Positions 22,557-32,937 are shown, numbered from the stretch's first letter. The stretch: 64,000 nt of DNA from Agapetus fuscipes (GCA_951799405.1 OX637334.1:10044001-10108000); one strand, 5' to 3'. Made by a program: numbers and translations. The notes: a model not told the origin generated them from the letters alone.

Positions 22557-24291
22557 TGAAATATTGATCTTGTCACATCAACGTCTTGCTACAGGTTGTA
22601 CAGCTTATAATTGTAACTTCTACGACAAATGATTTTCTAATGGTACTTTATGCCTCTTTTTTGAGTTAATGTCTGCAATTGAAGAGAACATAAGTTACAA
22701 ATGGCACTAATTTCATAAGAGGTTCCCTTGCAAGCTCTGAATATTTTTTTCCATTTCATGCAAAACAATTCAACATGCAGTTTTTTAATCAATCAACTTT
22801 TTTCTGTCTATGGCCCATATGACCTATAGTTGTCTTATGGCCCATGGTGTCCTGTAATTACGGTATTCGTATCCAGGGATCAAGTTAACAATCCACGTCC
22901 ACCCTAGACCATGACTGGCTGTTGACTGCCTCTCGAATGCACGTTTGTCGGAATAGGCCGAAGTCGATCAGGCTTTTTCGGCTTTTTTGATAGATTTGAT
23001 CCTGAGCTAACATATTGCTTTTAGTCTTGGGGTAATATTTCGTAAAATATTTTTATTATGAGTTATTAATCAATAATTTAAAAAATGTATTTTTCTACCC
23101 TCAACAAAAAAGGTTGGCGAATTCCAATTGCCTTACCGAATTTAATTTTAAAATAAGAAAAATAAGTAATCCTTTGTAAATTTAAAATGCACCCCATAGA
23201 TAACGGAATAAAGAGATGTGGTATGGATTCATCGGTAGAACAAAACGCGTGTTCTCATATTTTTTAAAGCTCCGCCTATTGCATAGGTATTTTTCCTATA
23301 CAAACAAATGTGACTTGTGATTGGCTAAGAAAGTTAAAAACAATAACGTTATCAAAACCACTAATGCATAGGGACGTTTTTCCTTTGCATTTCAATATGT
23401 GTGCGTGAGTGACCTAATATCATACCAGAGAATATCAAACAATACCGCTGACTGAAAATCTATTATTTTGTAACACTCCCCAATTTTTTTTTAACATTTC
23501 CAAAACTGAAAACCCACAATGGCATTTATTAATTAAATTATAATTTACTTTATAAGTGTGGTCTTGAGCTTACATTTAATTCTAAATGAGACATTTTTAC
23601 CAATGAGAGCAATTAAAACATAACTTTATAATTTTAGTATTATAAAAATACCTTTCATTCAAATAATAAACAATATAGATAGGTAATCTAATTGCGAGAT
23701 TGGCTTTTGTAGCTGAAATTCCTGATTGCTACTTTTGAATTACATTATTATTTCTTCATTCATCTTTAGTTCTATAGGCTAGAAGTTGTTTAGCAGTGTA
23801 GATATATCCATTCTGATGCTTCCAATTCCAAAATGTCTTAGAATCTTTCTAACGAATCAGTTGGAGGTTTCCCTAATGTTGGCAGTGAACAAAAAGTCGT
23901 CGTTGTTGCCGAAGAGTGATAAATTGGGAAAACTATGAAACTCACCTACGAGATCCAATGAAAGTTTTGCTATTCTTTATTCGTATACAATCATACAGAG
24001 TTGAAATATTAACAAAAAAATAGTTTCAATGTTGAGGGTAGGTTTTAATTGAAGTGAATTTTAAAATTGTAAAGAAAATAAAATTAAATGTCAGCCATCA
24101 TATTATCGCCCGCTTTGAGAAACACTGTCCTATTTCGAGCCTAGGGATGTGACTAAATTCAATACATCGATACATCGTTAGATCGATACCCACTCGATAT
24201 TCACGATTTTTTTATGTCTGAAAATATGTTTATGTCTCCATAAATAATTCATTTTTTCATTACTTTTCCTACGATATATACTTAAATTTAC
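22557..24291. other. 1.7 kb without recognised genes
   Basis: AT-rich. The words 'tatggcccat' repeat at 22810 and 22840. At 24142 tagggatgtgactaaattc followed by 'atcgatacatcg' words looks like one end of a hAT MITE, but I found no second end. No long frame on either strand. Confidence 0.5.
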
Positions 24292-24296
24292 ATTAT

Positions 24297-24529
24297 TGTG
24301 ATGTATTTTGGGGATGTTTATTGTGGATGGGGGATATCAATCAGACGAACAGATGAGTCTTGGTTTCAATGTGATGTATTATTCCATTTCAGTGTTTACA
24401 AGGCGAGAGACAAAACCAGACTGCTCAGTGAAGCAATAATAATCTCTAATAATATTATATTACAATAATACATTACCTTATATATGATATTACCTACTCT
24501 AAATAATCATATCATAATTATACATTACA
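24297..24529 (-). repeat. 3' LTR of the 24.3-28.8 kb element
   Basis: 233 bp, beginning TGTAATG and ending ATCACA on the minus strand. Apparently identical by eye to the 5' LTR at 28525-28757, implying a recent insertion. Confidence 0.9.
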
Positions 24530-24639
24530 CCTCCCTCACTAAATGACGAATCTACATTACATTATATCATACTTATCATACTTATCATTATAACATATTA
24601 TATCAATAAAAATTATATCTTATACAATTTCATCTTCTT

Positions 24640-27600
24640 TCATCTTGGGTACCGCAGGCGGTTCTCCCCCCTCGGACGCAGGCGCTCCGACCATGGTTGG
24701 AACCTGGAAACACCCGAGTCATTAGAGATCTGTCCTGCCTCATCCAACAGCTGACCCAACCCCAGGTCATTGTCAGACTCATCCTCCCAAGACACCTTTC
24801 TTCCGGAAATCTGATCATGATGTCTTTTCCAAATCTGATTTCCAGCTTTTACCAAGTAAATCCTGTTTCCCAATGTTTTAAATATAATGCATGGAACCCA
24901 CTTCCCTACATTTCTGAAATCCTTAGTCATTACCTTTTGTCCAATTCTGAATAGTCCTTTAATCTTTCTTCCCCTGTAATTCCTTTGTTGATTTTCCTGA
25001 TTTCTCTTTTTAAAAACACATACCTTTCTCCCCGTCTTTTTAAATGATTTCTCCCCAGGCACTACTGTATCAAAAATGGATCTTATTTTTCTACCTATCA
25101 TAAGCACGCTCGGCTCCATCCCTGTTGCTAATGATGGTGCATTTCTATGATCTACTAAAAATTCCAAAAGCTTATCTTCATAATCGTTAGGAAACATACC
25201 ATTTTTCATAATTTTTTTTAAAAAACTTTTTGTTGTTTTTACCGTATTCTCCGCCAAACCGTTTGACGCTGGGTGATTTACTGCTGAAGTTAAATGCTTA
25301 ATATTTAAATTTTTGCAAAACCTTTGAAAATCTACTGATGTAAATGCCGTCCCATTATCCGTTACAATGCAACTTGGAATACCTAACACTGAAAATATTC
25401 TCTTCAACTCTCTAATTGTATGCCTTGCATCAATTTTATCAACTTTTACAGCATCTATCCAATTTGATGCTGCGTCTACTACGACTAAAAAATATTTTCC
25501 TGCTAGCGGCCCGAAAAAATCTAAATGTATCCTTTTCCAAATATGTTGTTCTACCGGCCAACTTTTCAACTCGACTTTATCTGGAGATCCCATATTTCTT
25601 GCACATTGTGTACATTCTCTCACTGTTTTCTCAATTTCTGTATTCATCCCTAACCAAAAAAAATAATTTCTAGCCAAAGTTTTCGTTTTTACAATTCCCA
25701 TGTGAGATTTGTGAATAAACTTCAAAATATCTTCCCTTAATGCCAATGGTATTACCAATCTGTTTTCATAAAATAAACAATCATTTGATTCGCTTAACTT
25801 TTCTCTTAAAAACCACCATTTTACCAATCCATTTGTCATTTTGGATTTATTTGGCCACCCTGTTTTTAAATACTCTTTTATCTCACAAATGACCTTGTCA
25901 TTACGAGATGCTTCCTTGATGCATTCTACATTTAAATTTGTTTCTACTGCAATACAGTTTAAAAATTCTCCTTCAACATCCTCAATGTTTATCTCATTTA
26001 TGATCTCAATATTATCTTCCCCCTTGTTATCCGTACTACTCATTGGTAACTTCGACAAAAAATCTGCTTTATTATCCTTTGACGGAACAACTTTATGTTG
26101 AAGTGGTTTCACACCATCCCTCGATATTTGAAATCCCAAATATTCAACTTCTGTCAACCCAAATTCACATTTTTGTAAATTAACACTAAATCCACTACGT
26201 TCTAAACGCTTAATTACCTCTTCCGTTGCCTTCTCCAATTCTTGCAATGTATTCCCATAAATTAACAAATCATCCATAAATGCTATCGCATCCAACCCTT
26301 GAATTGCCGAATATAAAGCTCTGCTAAATATCGCTGGTGACGTCGTGAGACCAAAAGGAAGTACCTTGTACCTAAATAACCCAAATGGTGACGAAATCAC
26401 ACAAAGATTTCTCGACTCCTCCGACAACCTAATTTGAGAAAAAGCATTTCTCAAATCTAATTTTGCATAAAATTTTGCTCCATTTACTCTATTTATTAAA
26501 TCTTCTACTCTAGGTAACGGGTACTTTATTTTTTTTAACATTGGATTCAAAGTATTTTTAAAATCGGCACATATTCTGATTTCATCATTTTTTTTTTTCA
26601 CAATCACTATTGGACTTGCCATTTCACTAGTCTCTACTTTCTCAATAATACCTTCTTGTAACATGCGATCTATTTCTTTTTCTACCCTTATTCTCAAATT
26701 AAAAGGAATTGGCCTCGGGTTAACAAATTTTGCCTTAAAGTCTTTTATAACTTCTATCTCCGCTTCAAAATTTTTAAAAGTACCTGCTTTACTCTCAAAA
26801 ACAGCTGGATATTTTTTTCTCATACTAGAAAAAAAATCTGCATTATAATTCGTATTATTATTTCCTACTGAATAAATATTATCGCTAACATTGAATGAAT
26901 TTATTTTAAAAGTATTCAAAAAATTCCGACCTAATAAAGAAGACGACCCTTTATATACAACAATTATTTCTATGTACTCTTTACTTCCTTGATATTCTAC
27001 TCTCATGTACTTACGACCTTTTACTTGTAGTTGAGTACCATCATAGCTTGATAATTTCAAATCACAATGTTCTAACTTAATATTTGAAAAATGTTCATTA
27101 AATATGTGCCAAGGAATAATAGTCACCCCAGAACCCGTATCTAAAATCATTTTTAGATCTGTATCATTTACCTTTACGTTTAAAAAAATGGGACCATCCA
27201 TCTCATTAATGGCCATTATTGTATTTATTCTTCGAAACTTGCATTTATTTGCATAATGACCAGATTTGTTACATTTAAAGCATTTAATATTATTATTATT
27301 TTTATTTAAAAACTTGCATGCATTTTGTTTATGACCGAATTTACCACAGTTAAAGCATTTATAATTATTATTCCTATCACTTGAAATACTTGCATGTCTA
27401 AAAATAGATTTCTTACTATCATTTGAATTATTTCGCTTGATTTCAGAATTTCGCTGTCTATCCCTTGACTTCCGAGTTTCTGTGGAATCCCTCGAATTAC
27501 ACGAACTCATTAAATTTATACTTTCTGAATTGTTTTGACCACACAAATGTTCCATTGTTCTCGCTAATTCTACACATTCAGATAATTTTAATTCCATTGC

Positions 27601-28053
27601 TTTTAAAAATATTCTCTGCTTTATTTTGTTCTGTCTGATACCTATTAAAAATATATCCTTCAAATTTGCCTCCAATCTATTCTCAAATTTACAGTCTACC
27701 GCAATTTTTTTCAATCTAGCTATATAATCCTTAATTGACTCGGTTTCGAGCTGTTTACATGAATAAAATGACTCCCTATACTCAAATATATTTTTTTTTA
27801 CCCCACAATGACCCCCAATAATATCAATCAACTCCTCGAATTTTGCCTCCGAAATCTTTTTCGGAAAACATAGATCAGACACCGTCTGAAAAGTCTCCTT
27901 GGTGAGAGACGATAATAGAACAGCCCTTCTGCGTTCTTCAGTTAAAAACTTCTCATCATACAAAATGAGGACTTGGTCGAGCCGAAGTCTGAAGACATCC
28001 CAATCTCCAGTCCTATGGCAAAAAGGACTTAGACTCCTCAGTGTTCCCTCCAT
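24640..28053 (-). CDS. gag-pol: fused Gag-Pol polyprotein lacking RNase H
   Basis: I take the ATG at 28053 (MEGTLRSLSPF) rather than a TTG upstream; 1137 residues. Order: Gag with DYIARLKKIAVDCKF; two CCHC knuckles (CFNCGKFGHKQNAC, CFKCNKSGHYANKC); aspartic protease (LDTGSGVTIIPW); RT with KLDLRNAFSQIRL and FMDDLL; then directly from 'FQISRDGVKPLQHKV' to 'PSKDNKADFLSKLP', the sequence that normally follows RNase H; then integrase with its HHCC finger and catalytic LDFFGP, TDNGTAF and GLAENTVK. RT thumb, connection and RNase H are missing without breaking the frame. Gag and Pol share one frame, unlike the 51.9-kb element. A functional RNase H would have to come from another copy. Confidence 0.9.
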   Translation of the reverse strand: MEGTLRSLSPFCHRTGDWDVFRLRLDQVLILYDEKFLTEERRRAVLLSSLTKETFQTVSDLCFPKKISEAKFEELIDIIGGHCGVKKNIFEYRESFYSCKQLETESIKDYIARLKKIAVDCKFENRLEANLKDIFLIGIRQNKIKQRIFLKAMELKLSECVELARTMEHLCGQNNSESINLMSSCNSRDSTETRKSRDRQRNSEIKRNNSNDSKKSIFRHASISSDRNNNYKCFNCGKFGHKQNACKFLNKNNNNIKCFKCNKSGHYANKCKFRRINTIMAINEMDGPIFLNVKVNDTDLKMILDTGSGVTIIPWHIFNEHFSNIKLEHCDLKLSSYDGTQLQVKGRKYMRVEYQGSKEYIEIIVVYKGSSSLLGRNFLNTFKINSFNVSDNIYSVGNNNTNYNADFFSSMRKKYPAVFESKAGTFKNFEAEIEVIKDFKAKFVNPRPIPFNLRIRVEKEIDRMLQEGIIEKVETSEMASPIVIVKKKNDEIRICADFKNTLNPMLKKIKYPLPRVEDLINRVNGAKFYAKLDLRNAFSQIRLSEESRNLCVISSPFGLFRYKVLPFGLTTSPAIFSRALYSAIQGLDAIAFMDDLLIYGNTLQELEKATEEVIKRLERSGFSVNLQKCEFGLTEVEYLGFQISRDGVKPLQHKVVPSKDNKADFLSKLPMSSTDNKGEDNIEIINEINIEDVEGEFLNCIAVETNLNVECIKEASRNDKVICEIKEYLKTGWPNKSKMTNGLVKWWFLREKLSESNDCLFYENRLVIPLALREDILKFIHKSHMGIVKTKTLARNYFFWLGMNTEIEKTVRECTQCARNMGSPDKVELKSWPVEQHIWKRIHLDFFGPLAGKYFLVVVDAASNWIDAVKVDKIDARHTIRELKRIFSVLGIPSCIVTDNGTAFTSVDFQRFCKNLNIKHLTSAVNHPASNGLAENTVKTTKSFLKKIMKNGMFPNDYEDKLLEFLVDHRNAPSLATGMEPSVLMIGRKIRSIFDTVVPGEKSFKKTGRKVCVFKKRNQENQQRNYRGRKIKGLFRIGQKVMTKDFRNVGKWVPCIIFKTLGNRIYLVKAGNQIWKRHHDQISGRKVSWEDESDNDLGLGQLLDEAGQISNDSGVSRFQPWSERLRPRGENRLRYPR

Positions 28054-28509
28054 AGTCTGAAACGGCAGAAAGAAAGAAAACAAAAATCTTATCTGCTTCT
28101 GCGTCCGACAGTCCAGGAAACGCCTACGTGACCCTCAGAAAGTGGCTTCCACTCCCTGCAGCAGTCACCTCCAGGAAAATGACCCTCAAGGCTCCCAGCT
28201 CCTGCAGTACTCCCTGCAGCACTCCGCCCCAGTTGGATCCTCTCCTCTTGAAAAGAAAACCGCTGCAGTAACTCCCTGCAGCGATTCCTCTTGGCTCCGT
28301 GAGTTCTCTTCCTCTTGAAGAAAACCGCTCCTTCTCTTCAGACTTCTTCCAGTTCTCCCTGCAGCAACCTCGCCTCAGCTGGCTTCGTGATCCTCAGTCT
28401 TCAGATCCTTCTTCCTTCTCGAAGATTCCCACATGTTGCTCTTGCAACAATATTATTTTATTTCTTCCAAAAAAAATTTTTTTATCCCGTTTTATATGGT
28501 TCTTCTTTA

Positions 28510-28524
28510 TCCTGACTGCGCCAC
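28510..28524 (-). promoter_or_regulatory. primer-binding site, tRNA-Ser-like
   Basis: TGGCGCAGTC plus AGGAT starts one base inside the 5' LTR on the minus strand. The first ten bases complement the 3' end of insect tRNA-Ser (recalled); a few bases appear deleted after that. Confidence 0.65.
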
Positions 28525-28757
28525 TGTGATGTATTTTGGGGATGTTTATTGTGGATGGGGGATATCAATCAGACGAACAGATGAGTCTTGGTTTCAATGT
28601 GATGTATTATTCCATTTCAGTGTTTACAAGGCGAGAGACAAAACCAGACTGCTCAGTGAAGCAATAATAATCTCTAATAATATTATATTACAATAATACA
28701 TTACCTTATATATGATATTACCTACTCTAAATAATCATATCATAATTATACATTACA
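28525..28757 (-). repeat. 5' LTR of the 24.3-28.8 kb element
   Basis: Begins TGTAATGTATAATTATGATA on the minus strand. Promoter function is inferred from position; an AT-rich TATA-like stretch (tatataaggtaatg, reverse strand) lies near 28705. Confidence 0.9.
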
Positions 28758-28762
28758 ATTAT

Positions 28763-29149
28763 AAAAAATTGAAATGAAATAAATACTCCGAATCAATTTT
28801 TAGAAAATCGACCAGATTCAATTTTTTTTGTAGGTAATAAACTAGCTATCTATAACCCGTTATGAAAGTAGAAAGACAAGTAAAGAGAAGAGCATTTTCT
28901 GTCCACGTACGTTGAAATCAATTTGGTAAATTTAGTTAGAAAAAGGTGTAAAAAATAGTTCAAATGAGAAGAAAGCATTCAAAAACGAAGTTTAGTTTGT
29001 TACGCAAAAAAACACACAATTTGGAGTATTTGAATAAAAAAGATCATTTAAATGAAAACTCGAGTATACAATACAAAATAAAATTATTTTTATTAAATTT
29101 ATTACACATTTGATTTAAAAAAATAATAATTTTATAAACTTTTAATACA
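28763..29149. other. no recognised feature
   Basis: AT-rich, no reading frame of note. Confidence 0.5.
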
Positions 29150-29314
29150 AAACTTTGTTTTATTCCACTGATGTGCATTTTTTATCGTATCTTCATATAC
29201 CTTAGATATGTACCTTTCGTTTCTTCAATAGGTATCTAGATAAATATATAAGAAACTGAAGAAACAGAAATATCTCTAACAAAAATTCTCATCAGTGGAA
29301 TAAAACAAAGGTTT
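29150..29314. repeat. small foldback, 165 bp
   Basis: aaactttgttttattccact and gatg at the left pair with catcagtggaataaaacaaa at the right (about 24 bp). Inner sequences partly pair (ggtatctaga / ctaaggtata). MITE-like. Confidence 0.65.
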
Positions 29315-29829
29315 TTTATTAAGACTTCTTAAAAACTGTTTTTGTAATCAAATATTTAAAATGGAATTCCACAATGTTTCACCACAAAAATTTGAAAAAT
29401 AAATATATGACACTTTACAGGTAAAATCTTACACGTATAACAATTGAAAGGTCAATAAAATGAAATAAAAAGATCCATAAAAACTAAAATCAATGAAATA
29501 CAGCAAAAATGAATTACTGAATCAACTTAGTAGAAATGCAAGCCTCTCTGTAAGACGCTGCCTGCCAAATTTGCTCGTGATTTTTGGTCAAAAAAATAAA
29601 ATTTAAAAATATACATCAACTTACGCAAAGTAATTTACAAAATACAATATAATTTACAAAACCTGGAAACAAAATCAAGTATCTGCATCCGCCGTAAAAG
29701 CCTAAAAACTTAAAGTGCTTGTTGAATGTTAATGAATGTTTTGTCCGACGTTTATAAAACTGCACCAATAAAGATTTCACAGAAAACAAACCCAATATTT
29801 TTATTAATTAAAAAACACACTGTTTCAAT
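29315..29829. other. 3' flank of the THAP gene
   Basis: No repeat recognised. On the minus strand this is downstream of the stop at 29832-29830. An AATAAA-like signal could be present in the AT-rich sequence but I cannot single one out. Confidence 0.4.
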
Positions 29830-29833
29830 TCAC

Positions 29834-29865
<32 letters not shown>

Positions 29866-30709
29866 TTTTCTACATCCTGTAACAATCAATGTATAATTCT
29901 TAAGTTTTGAACTACTTTTTTCTAACACATAATAAATATTTAAAGGATTTACTTCTGCATATATTTGAAGCAAACGTAGTTTTTTTGTAGGTATAGCCCA
30001 TTGAAAAAGCCTACGTTGCTTTTTCGTTAATCGGAAACAACTTTCTTTAAAATGTGATGAGCAAATCGTGCTTGTCTTTAAAGGAAACCAGGAGGATGGT
30101 TTCCCGGTCGCATCAATCCATTGCTCCTTTATTTTTGGATTTTGTGGAAATCTAAAAAAAACAATGTTTATTTTTCACACAGCAAGTAAAAGTTTGTGTA
30201 AATAACACCTGGATGGTGAACTTTGGTGACCGATCTTTGGTAAAGTAAAATGAATTTGTTTTCATCCCAACGAAGGGAATTTTTTTTTTGTGCTCCACCA
30301 GGAATTGAACTCATAAATTTCCCATGAATGAATTGAAAGAGGTATGTAAGAATAGGAAAAATGGAGGCAGCTCTGCAAAGCCTCTGGCCACCCCTATCGG
30401 AATGGCGACAGAGTTACAGTTACAGTCCGTATAGTTAATCACTAGACTACGGCTTGATATTTTATTTCTTTATGAAAAATAAATAAATATAAAAGGTATC
30501 GATGTTTGGCATACACAAGCGCGTATTGCACAACACTAGTGATGCTATGTAGAAATGTCAAAAATTCAAGACACCTAAAAGATTGAAATCGATGTAAAAC
30601 GTTTAATACGTGTGGAATTGATTACTCACCGGTGAAAAGTGATGCCGTGATCCTTAAAGTTTTTATATCGACTTACATTGTTACACTTGACCACACAGCA
30701 ACACGGCAT
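29830..30709 (-). CDS. THAP-domain protein, two exons
   Basis: Exon 1: 30709-30630; exon 2: 30151-29830; predicted product 133 residues. Exon 1 starts MPCCCVVKCNN and ends GITFH plus two bases of an Arg codon, then GTGAGTAAT. Exon 2 follows a T-rich tract and AG and completes the Arg codon to continue FPQNPKIKEQWIDA, W-F-P, STICSSHFKESCF and AIPT. These supply the THAP zinc ligands C4-x4-C9 ... C-x2-H, the FHRFP core, the invariant Trp and the AVPTIF-like motif. THAP domains bind DNA and occur in transcription regulators and P-element transposases. The C-terminus is an Asn run from a TTA microsatellite, then Lys-stop. The 478-bp intron holds a SINE2. It is either a small host gene or the 5' exons of a longer or transposon-derived gene. 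Confidence 0.75.
30215..30460 (-). mobile_element. SINE2 copy in the THAP intron
   Basis: Minus-strand head at about 30405-30460 (gccgtagtctagtgattaac), a 100-bp region with an insertion, box B-like gagttcaattcctgg near 30305, then the body with cgttgggatgaaaac and ttaccaaagatcgg. Same strand as the gene. Confidence 0.6.
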
Positions 30710-30815
30710 TTTGATAAAAACCAAGAGCAGTTGCTAGTACAGCAGTATAAACGTGACTGATTTGCGCAATAATACGGATTTTCAACTAAGATTTTTTTAA
30801 GCATAATTGATTTAC

Positions 30816-30892
30816 CTAGGGAATGCCCTCATACCATATCTCCTTCTTTTTGTGATCTGTGATGCACCCCAATGTCTTAGTTTACGTTGATC
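30816..30892 (-). CDS. possible coding exon, 77 nt
   Basis: On the minus strand a pyrimidine-rich acceptor (gtgttttcag) precedes 30892, and CTAG|GTAAAT forms a donor after 30816. Only one frame is open through it (DQRKLRHWGASQ...RAFP). It lies just upstream of the THAP start codon, so it could be 5' UTR, part of another transcript or chance. Confidence 0.2.
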
Positions 30893-30938
30893 CTGAAAAC
30901 ACAAATTATTATATTAATTAAATAAAAAAGTTGTAATT

Positions 30939-31092
30939 CACTTTTATAATTTTTTTTCTGTCTGGCACTTTCGCCTACAAGGCATCTTCAGGACAATGAC
31001 AGTTTTGTCATTGATGTTTTGAAGTGTCATTGTCCTGCAGATGCCTTGTAGGCGAAAGTGCTAGACAGAAATAAAATTATAAAAGTGAATTG
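30939..31092. repeat. palindrome with two opposed hammerhead-like motifs
   Basis: The arms (about 30939-31000 and 31026-31092) match in reverse complement: ctggcactttcgcctacaag against cttgtaggcgaaagtgctag, and so on out to ttcacttttataat. Each arm holds CTGNAGA, one base, GCC, loop, GGC, then GAAA. The plus-strand copy has CTGCAGA (mutated), the minus-strand copy CTGAAGA. Followed by ggactttcactctgtaagcc, the tail recurring at 6925, 8352 and 15922. Confidence 0.6.
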
Positions 31093-31932
31093 AAACTTTT
31101 TTATTTAATTAATATACAAAGGACTTTCACTCTGTAAGCCACCGAACCCTTAAAAAAATTACAAATTATTATTATTGTAAATGGAAAGGGTAGAAAGTTT
31201 TGACATTTTAAAAAATATAAGCAAAAAGTAAAAGGAGATAAATAAATATAAGATTTATATATTTTTAAAGGATTATTTGAAAATGCCCTCGGTGCGGAAA
31301 GCTTTCATCAATAATGTCCTCTTATGAATAAAGGGAATTTAAAATGTACCTCCTTAATGCTCTCAAAGAAACAACATTATACAAGTGGTACTCTGAGCTT
31401 AATGGGAGGCATTTCATATTATATAATGCAAGATGAAATAAGTTTTGATCTTTAAGGTTATACGAGAGCTTAAGAAGATTATTAATATCGGGACTAAAGA
31501 ACCTCTTTAATAAGTTTTATGAAACTAAAATCGTAATTTTATGTCAAATAACTTTGACTGATCATGGCCAGATGTCGTTGCTGAAGTATATAACTTAATG
31601 TTCTTACTCAAGCATTACGTTTCATAAAAAAATAATGTAAATTATCTTGACACTCTTAGCGAGCGTTTTAGTTTTTATAAACTTGTGTTTAAACGCTATT
31701 GTTGAGTATTTACGACCGCATGGCTCATATAGTAAGTTATGCATCAAAAATTGCAAAAAGAAATGATTTGATACAAGTATTATTCTATGTTAGAATTATT
31801 TAACTTTTTTTGCATTTTGAATCGACACGAAGGACGTGTGCCCAGAGCATGTTTTGTCGTTTTAACAAAGGCATGCCAAAGTACTGTTTCGTCTATCTCA
31901 CACAATATATTATGTGGATATTTTTTTTCATA
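31093..31932. other. no recognised gene
   Basis: Tail of the palindrome-linked repeat to about 31170, then AT-rich sequence without a family match. Confidence 0.5.
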
Positions 31933-32175
31933 TATCGCACGCTTCTAATTAAAGAACAATAAGTACAAAAATAAGAATGATGGGAAATTACGTTTGATGT
32001 TTTGCATGTTTGACTTGTTGCACTAATGTACAAAAAACCGGTAAAATGGCCTTTTTTTCTCAAAATATAAGAAATGAATCTAAAAGTAGATTTCAACCTT
32101 TAATTTTGTATGGCAATTACCATCACTTGAATTTACTTAACTTTTAGTAATAAACTCAGATTAAAGTTCTTTACA

Positions 32176-32252
32176 GATCACCGAAGTTAAGCTACATTGG
32201 GCGCGGATGCTACTTGGATGGGTGCCCGCTAGGTACACCGCGTGTTGTTGGC
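32176..32252 (+). pseudogene. 5S rRNA-derived fragment
   Basis: gatcaccgaagttaagctac, gggcgcgga, ggatgggtgcccgct and acaccgcgtgttgttggc follow the 3' two-thirds of eukaryotic 5S rRNA in order (about nt 40 to the end), with several substitutions. The internal control region (A box, intermediate element, C box) lies within the retained part. The 5' third is missing, so no functional 5S rRNA can be made. Five bases on, a SINE2 head begins. Confidence 0.8.
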
Positions 32253-32257
32253 ATTTC

Positions 32258-32535
32258 TTGGACCGGTCCGTAGTCCAGTGGCAACACTTCGGACTCGTAA
32301 ATGGAAGGTTGTGGATTCGGATCCCGGCGGAGCACAAAAATATAACATTTATATTTCCAAATTTACTCTTCGCTGGGTTGAAAAATTCATAAGCCTTTAC
32401 CAAAGACCAATTTTACAACAACTGGGTCTTGCTTGAGAATTGGCGCTTTCTACAGCGACGACCAAGCTCGCAGGGGGCTCTTGAGGTGTAATACACACAA
32501 AAACAACGCTTACCAAATAAATCATCCTAATATTA
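32258..32535 (+). mobile_element. SINE2, nearly full length, next to 5S-like sequence
   Basis: Head gaccggtccgtagtccagtg to ggatcccggcgg, body with cttcgctgggttgaaaaatt, and 3' end ctcttgaggtgtaatacaca plus aaataaatcatcctaatatt. Lacks the 'ggtcatcaaaaggtccatcc' block of the 4870 copy. Confidence 0.8.
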
Positions 32536-32822
32536 TTTATTCTTGTTAATGTACCTATTCATATTCGTCCAAATTGAACGACTGTCACATTCCAGCTTTT
32601 CTTTTCACATTTTTATGGCGTTTCTACATCAAAATCGATTTTCCCAATTTCGGAGTTATTGCTCTTTACGATTAAGGGTGCGATGCGGATCTTTTGTATA
32701 TGTACGTATTTTTTTTATATTTTCAAAGTGTAGGTCCTAGCGATAGCAAACCAGTGTATTAATAAAGTTTGGCCATAAAAATATTTTCATTTTATTTATC
32801 ACTTTTAATCTTCTTTTATATC

Positions 32823-32937
32823 TTATCAGTCCGTAGTGCAGTAGTAACACTTCGGACTCTGAATGGAAGGTTGTGGATTCGAATGCTAGCGGAGCACACA
32901 AAATATACCATTATCCTTGTAATTTATCCTTTGTCGG
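32823..32937 (+). mobile_element. SINE2 head fragment
   Basis: cagtccgtagtgcagtagta, cttcggactctgaatgg and gattcgaatgctagcgg. Ends at tttgtcgggg where a SINE3 begins. Confidence 0.6.

Larger units (their letters stand above)
24297..28757 (-). mobile_element. Ty3/gypsy-like LTR retrotransposon, internally deleted
   Basis: 4461-bp element with 233-bp LTRs at both ends and a 5-bp duplication ATTAT (24292-24296 and 28758-28762). The primer-binding site beside the 5' LTR (28524-28510) reads TGGCGCAGTCAGGAT; its first 10 bases match the complement of an insect tRNA-Ser 3' end. The purine tract agtgagggagg lies beside the 3' LTR (24530-24540). One gag-pol frame (28053-24640) lacks the RT thumb and RNase H, so the copy is non-autonomous although its frame is open. 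Confidence 0.9.
31933..32695. mobile_element. second copy of the 10.2-kb MITE, interrupted
   Basis: The left end (31933 on) has tcgcacgcttctaattaaag and gatgggaaattacgtttga. The right end (32563-32695) has attcgtccaaattgaacgac, gattttcccaatttcgga and gggtgcgat. Both match the element at 10192-10438 in order. The middle is displaced by the 5S-like fragment and a SINE2, plus about 100 bp of unassigned sequence. Confidence 0.6.

Noticed and set aside
24142..24291. a second hAT MITE starting tagggatgtgac
   Set aside because: No matching right end was found before or after the LTR element.
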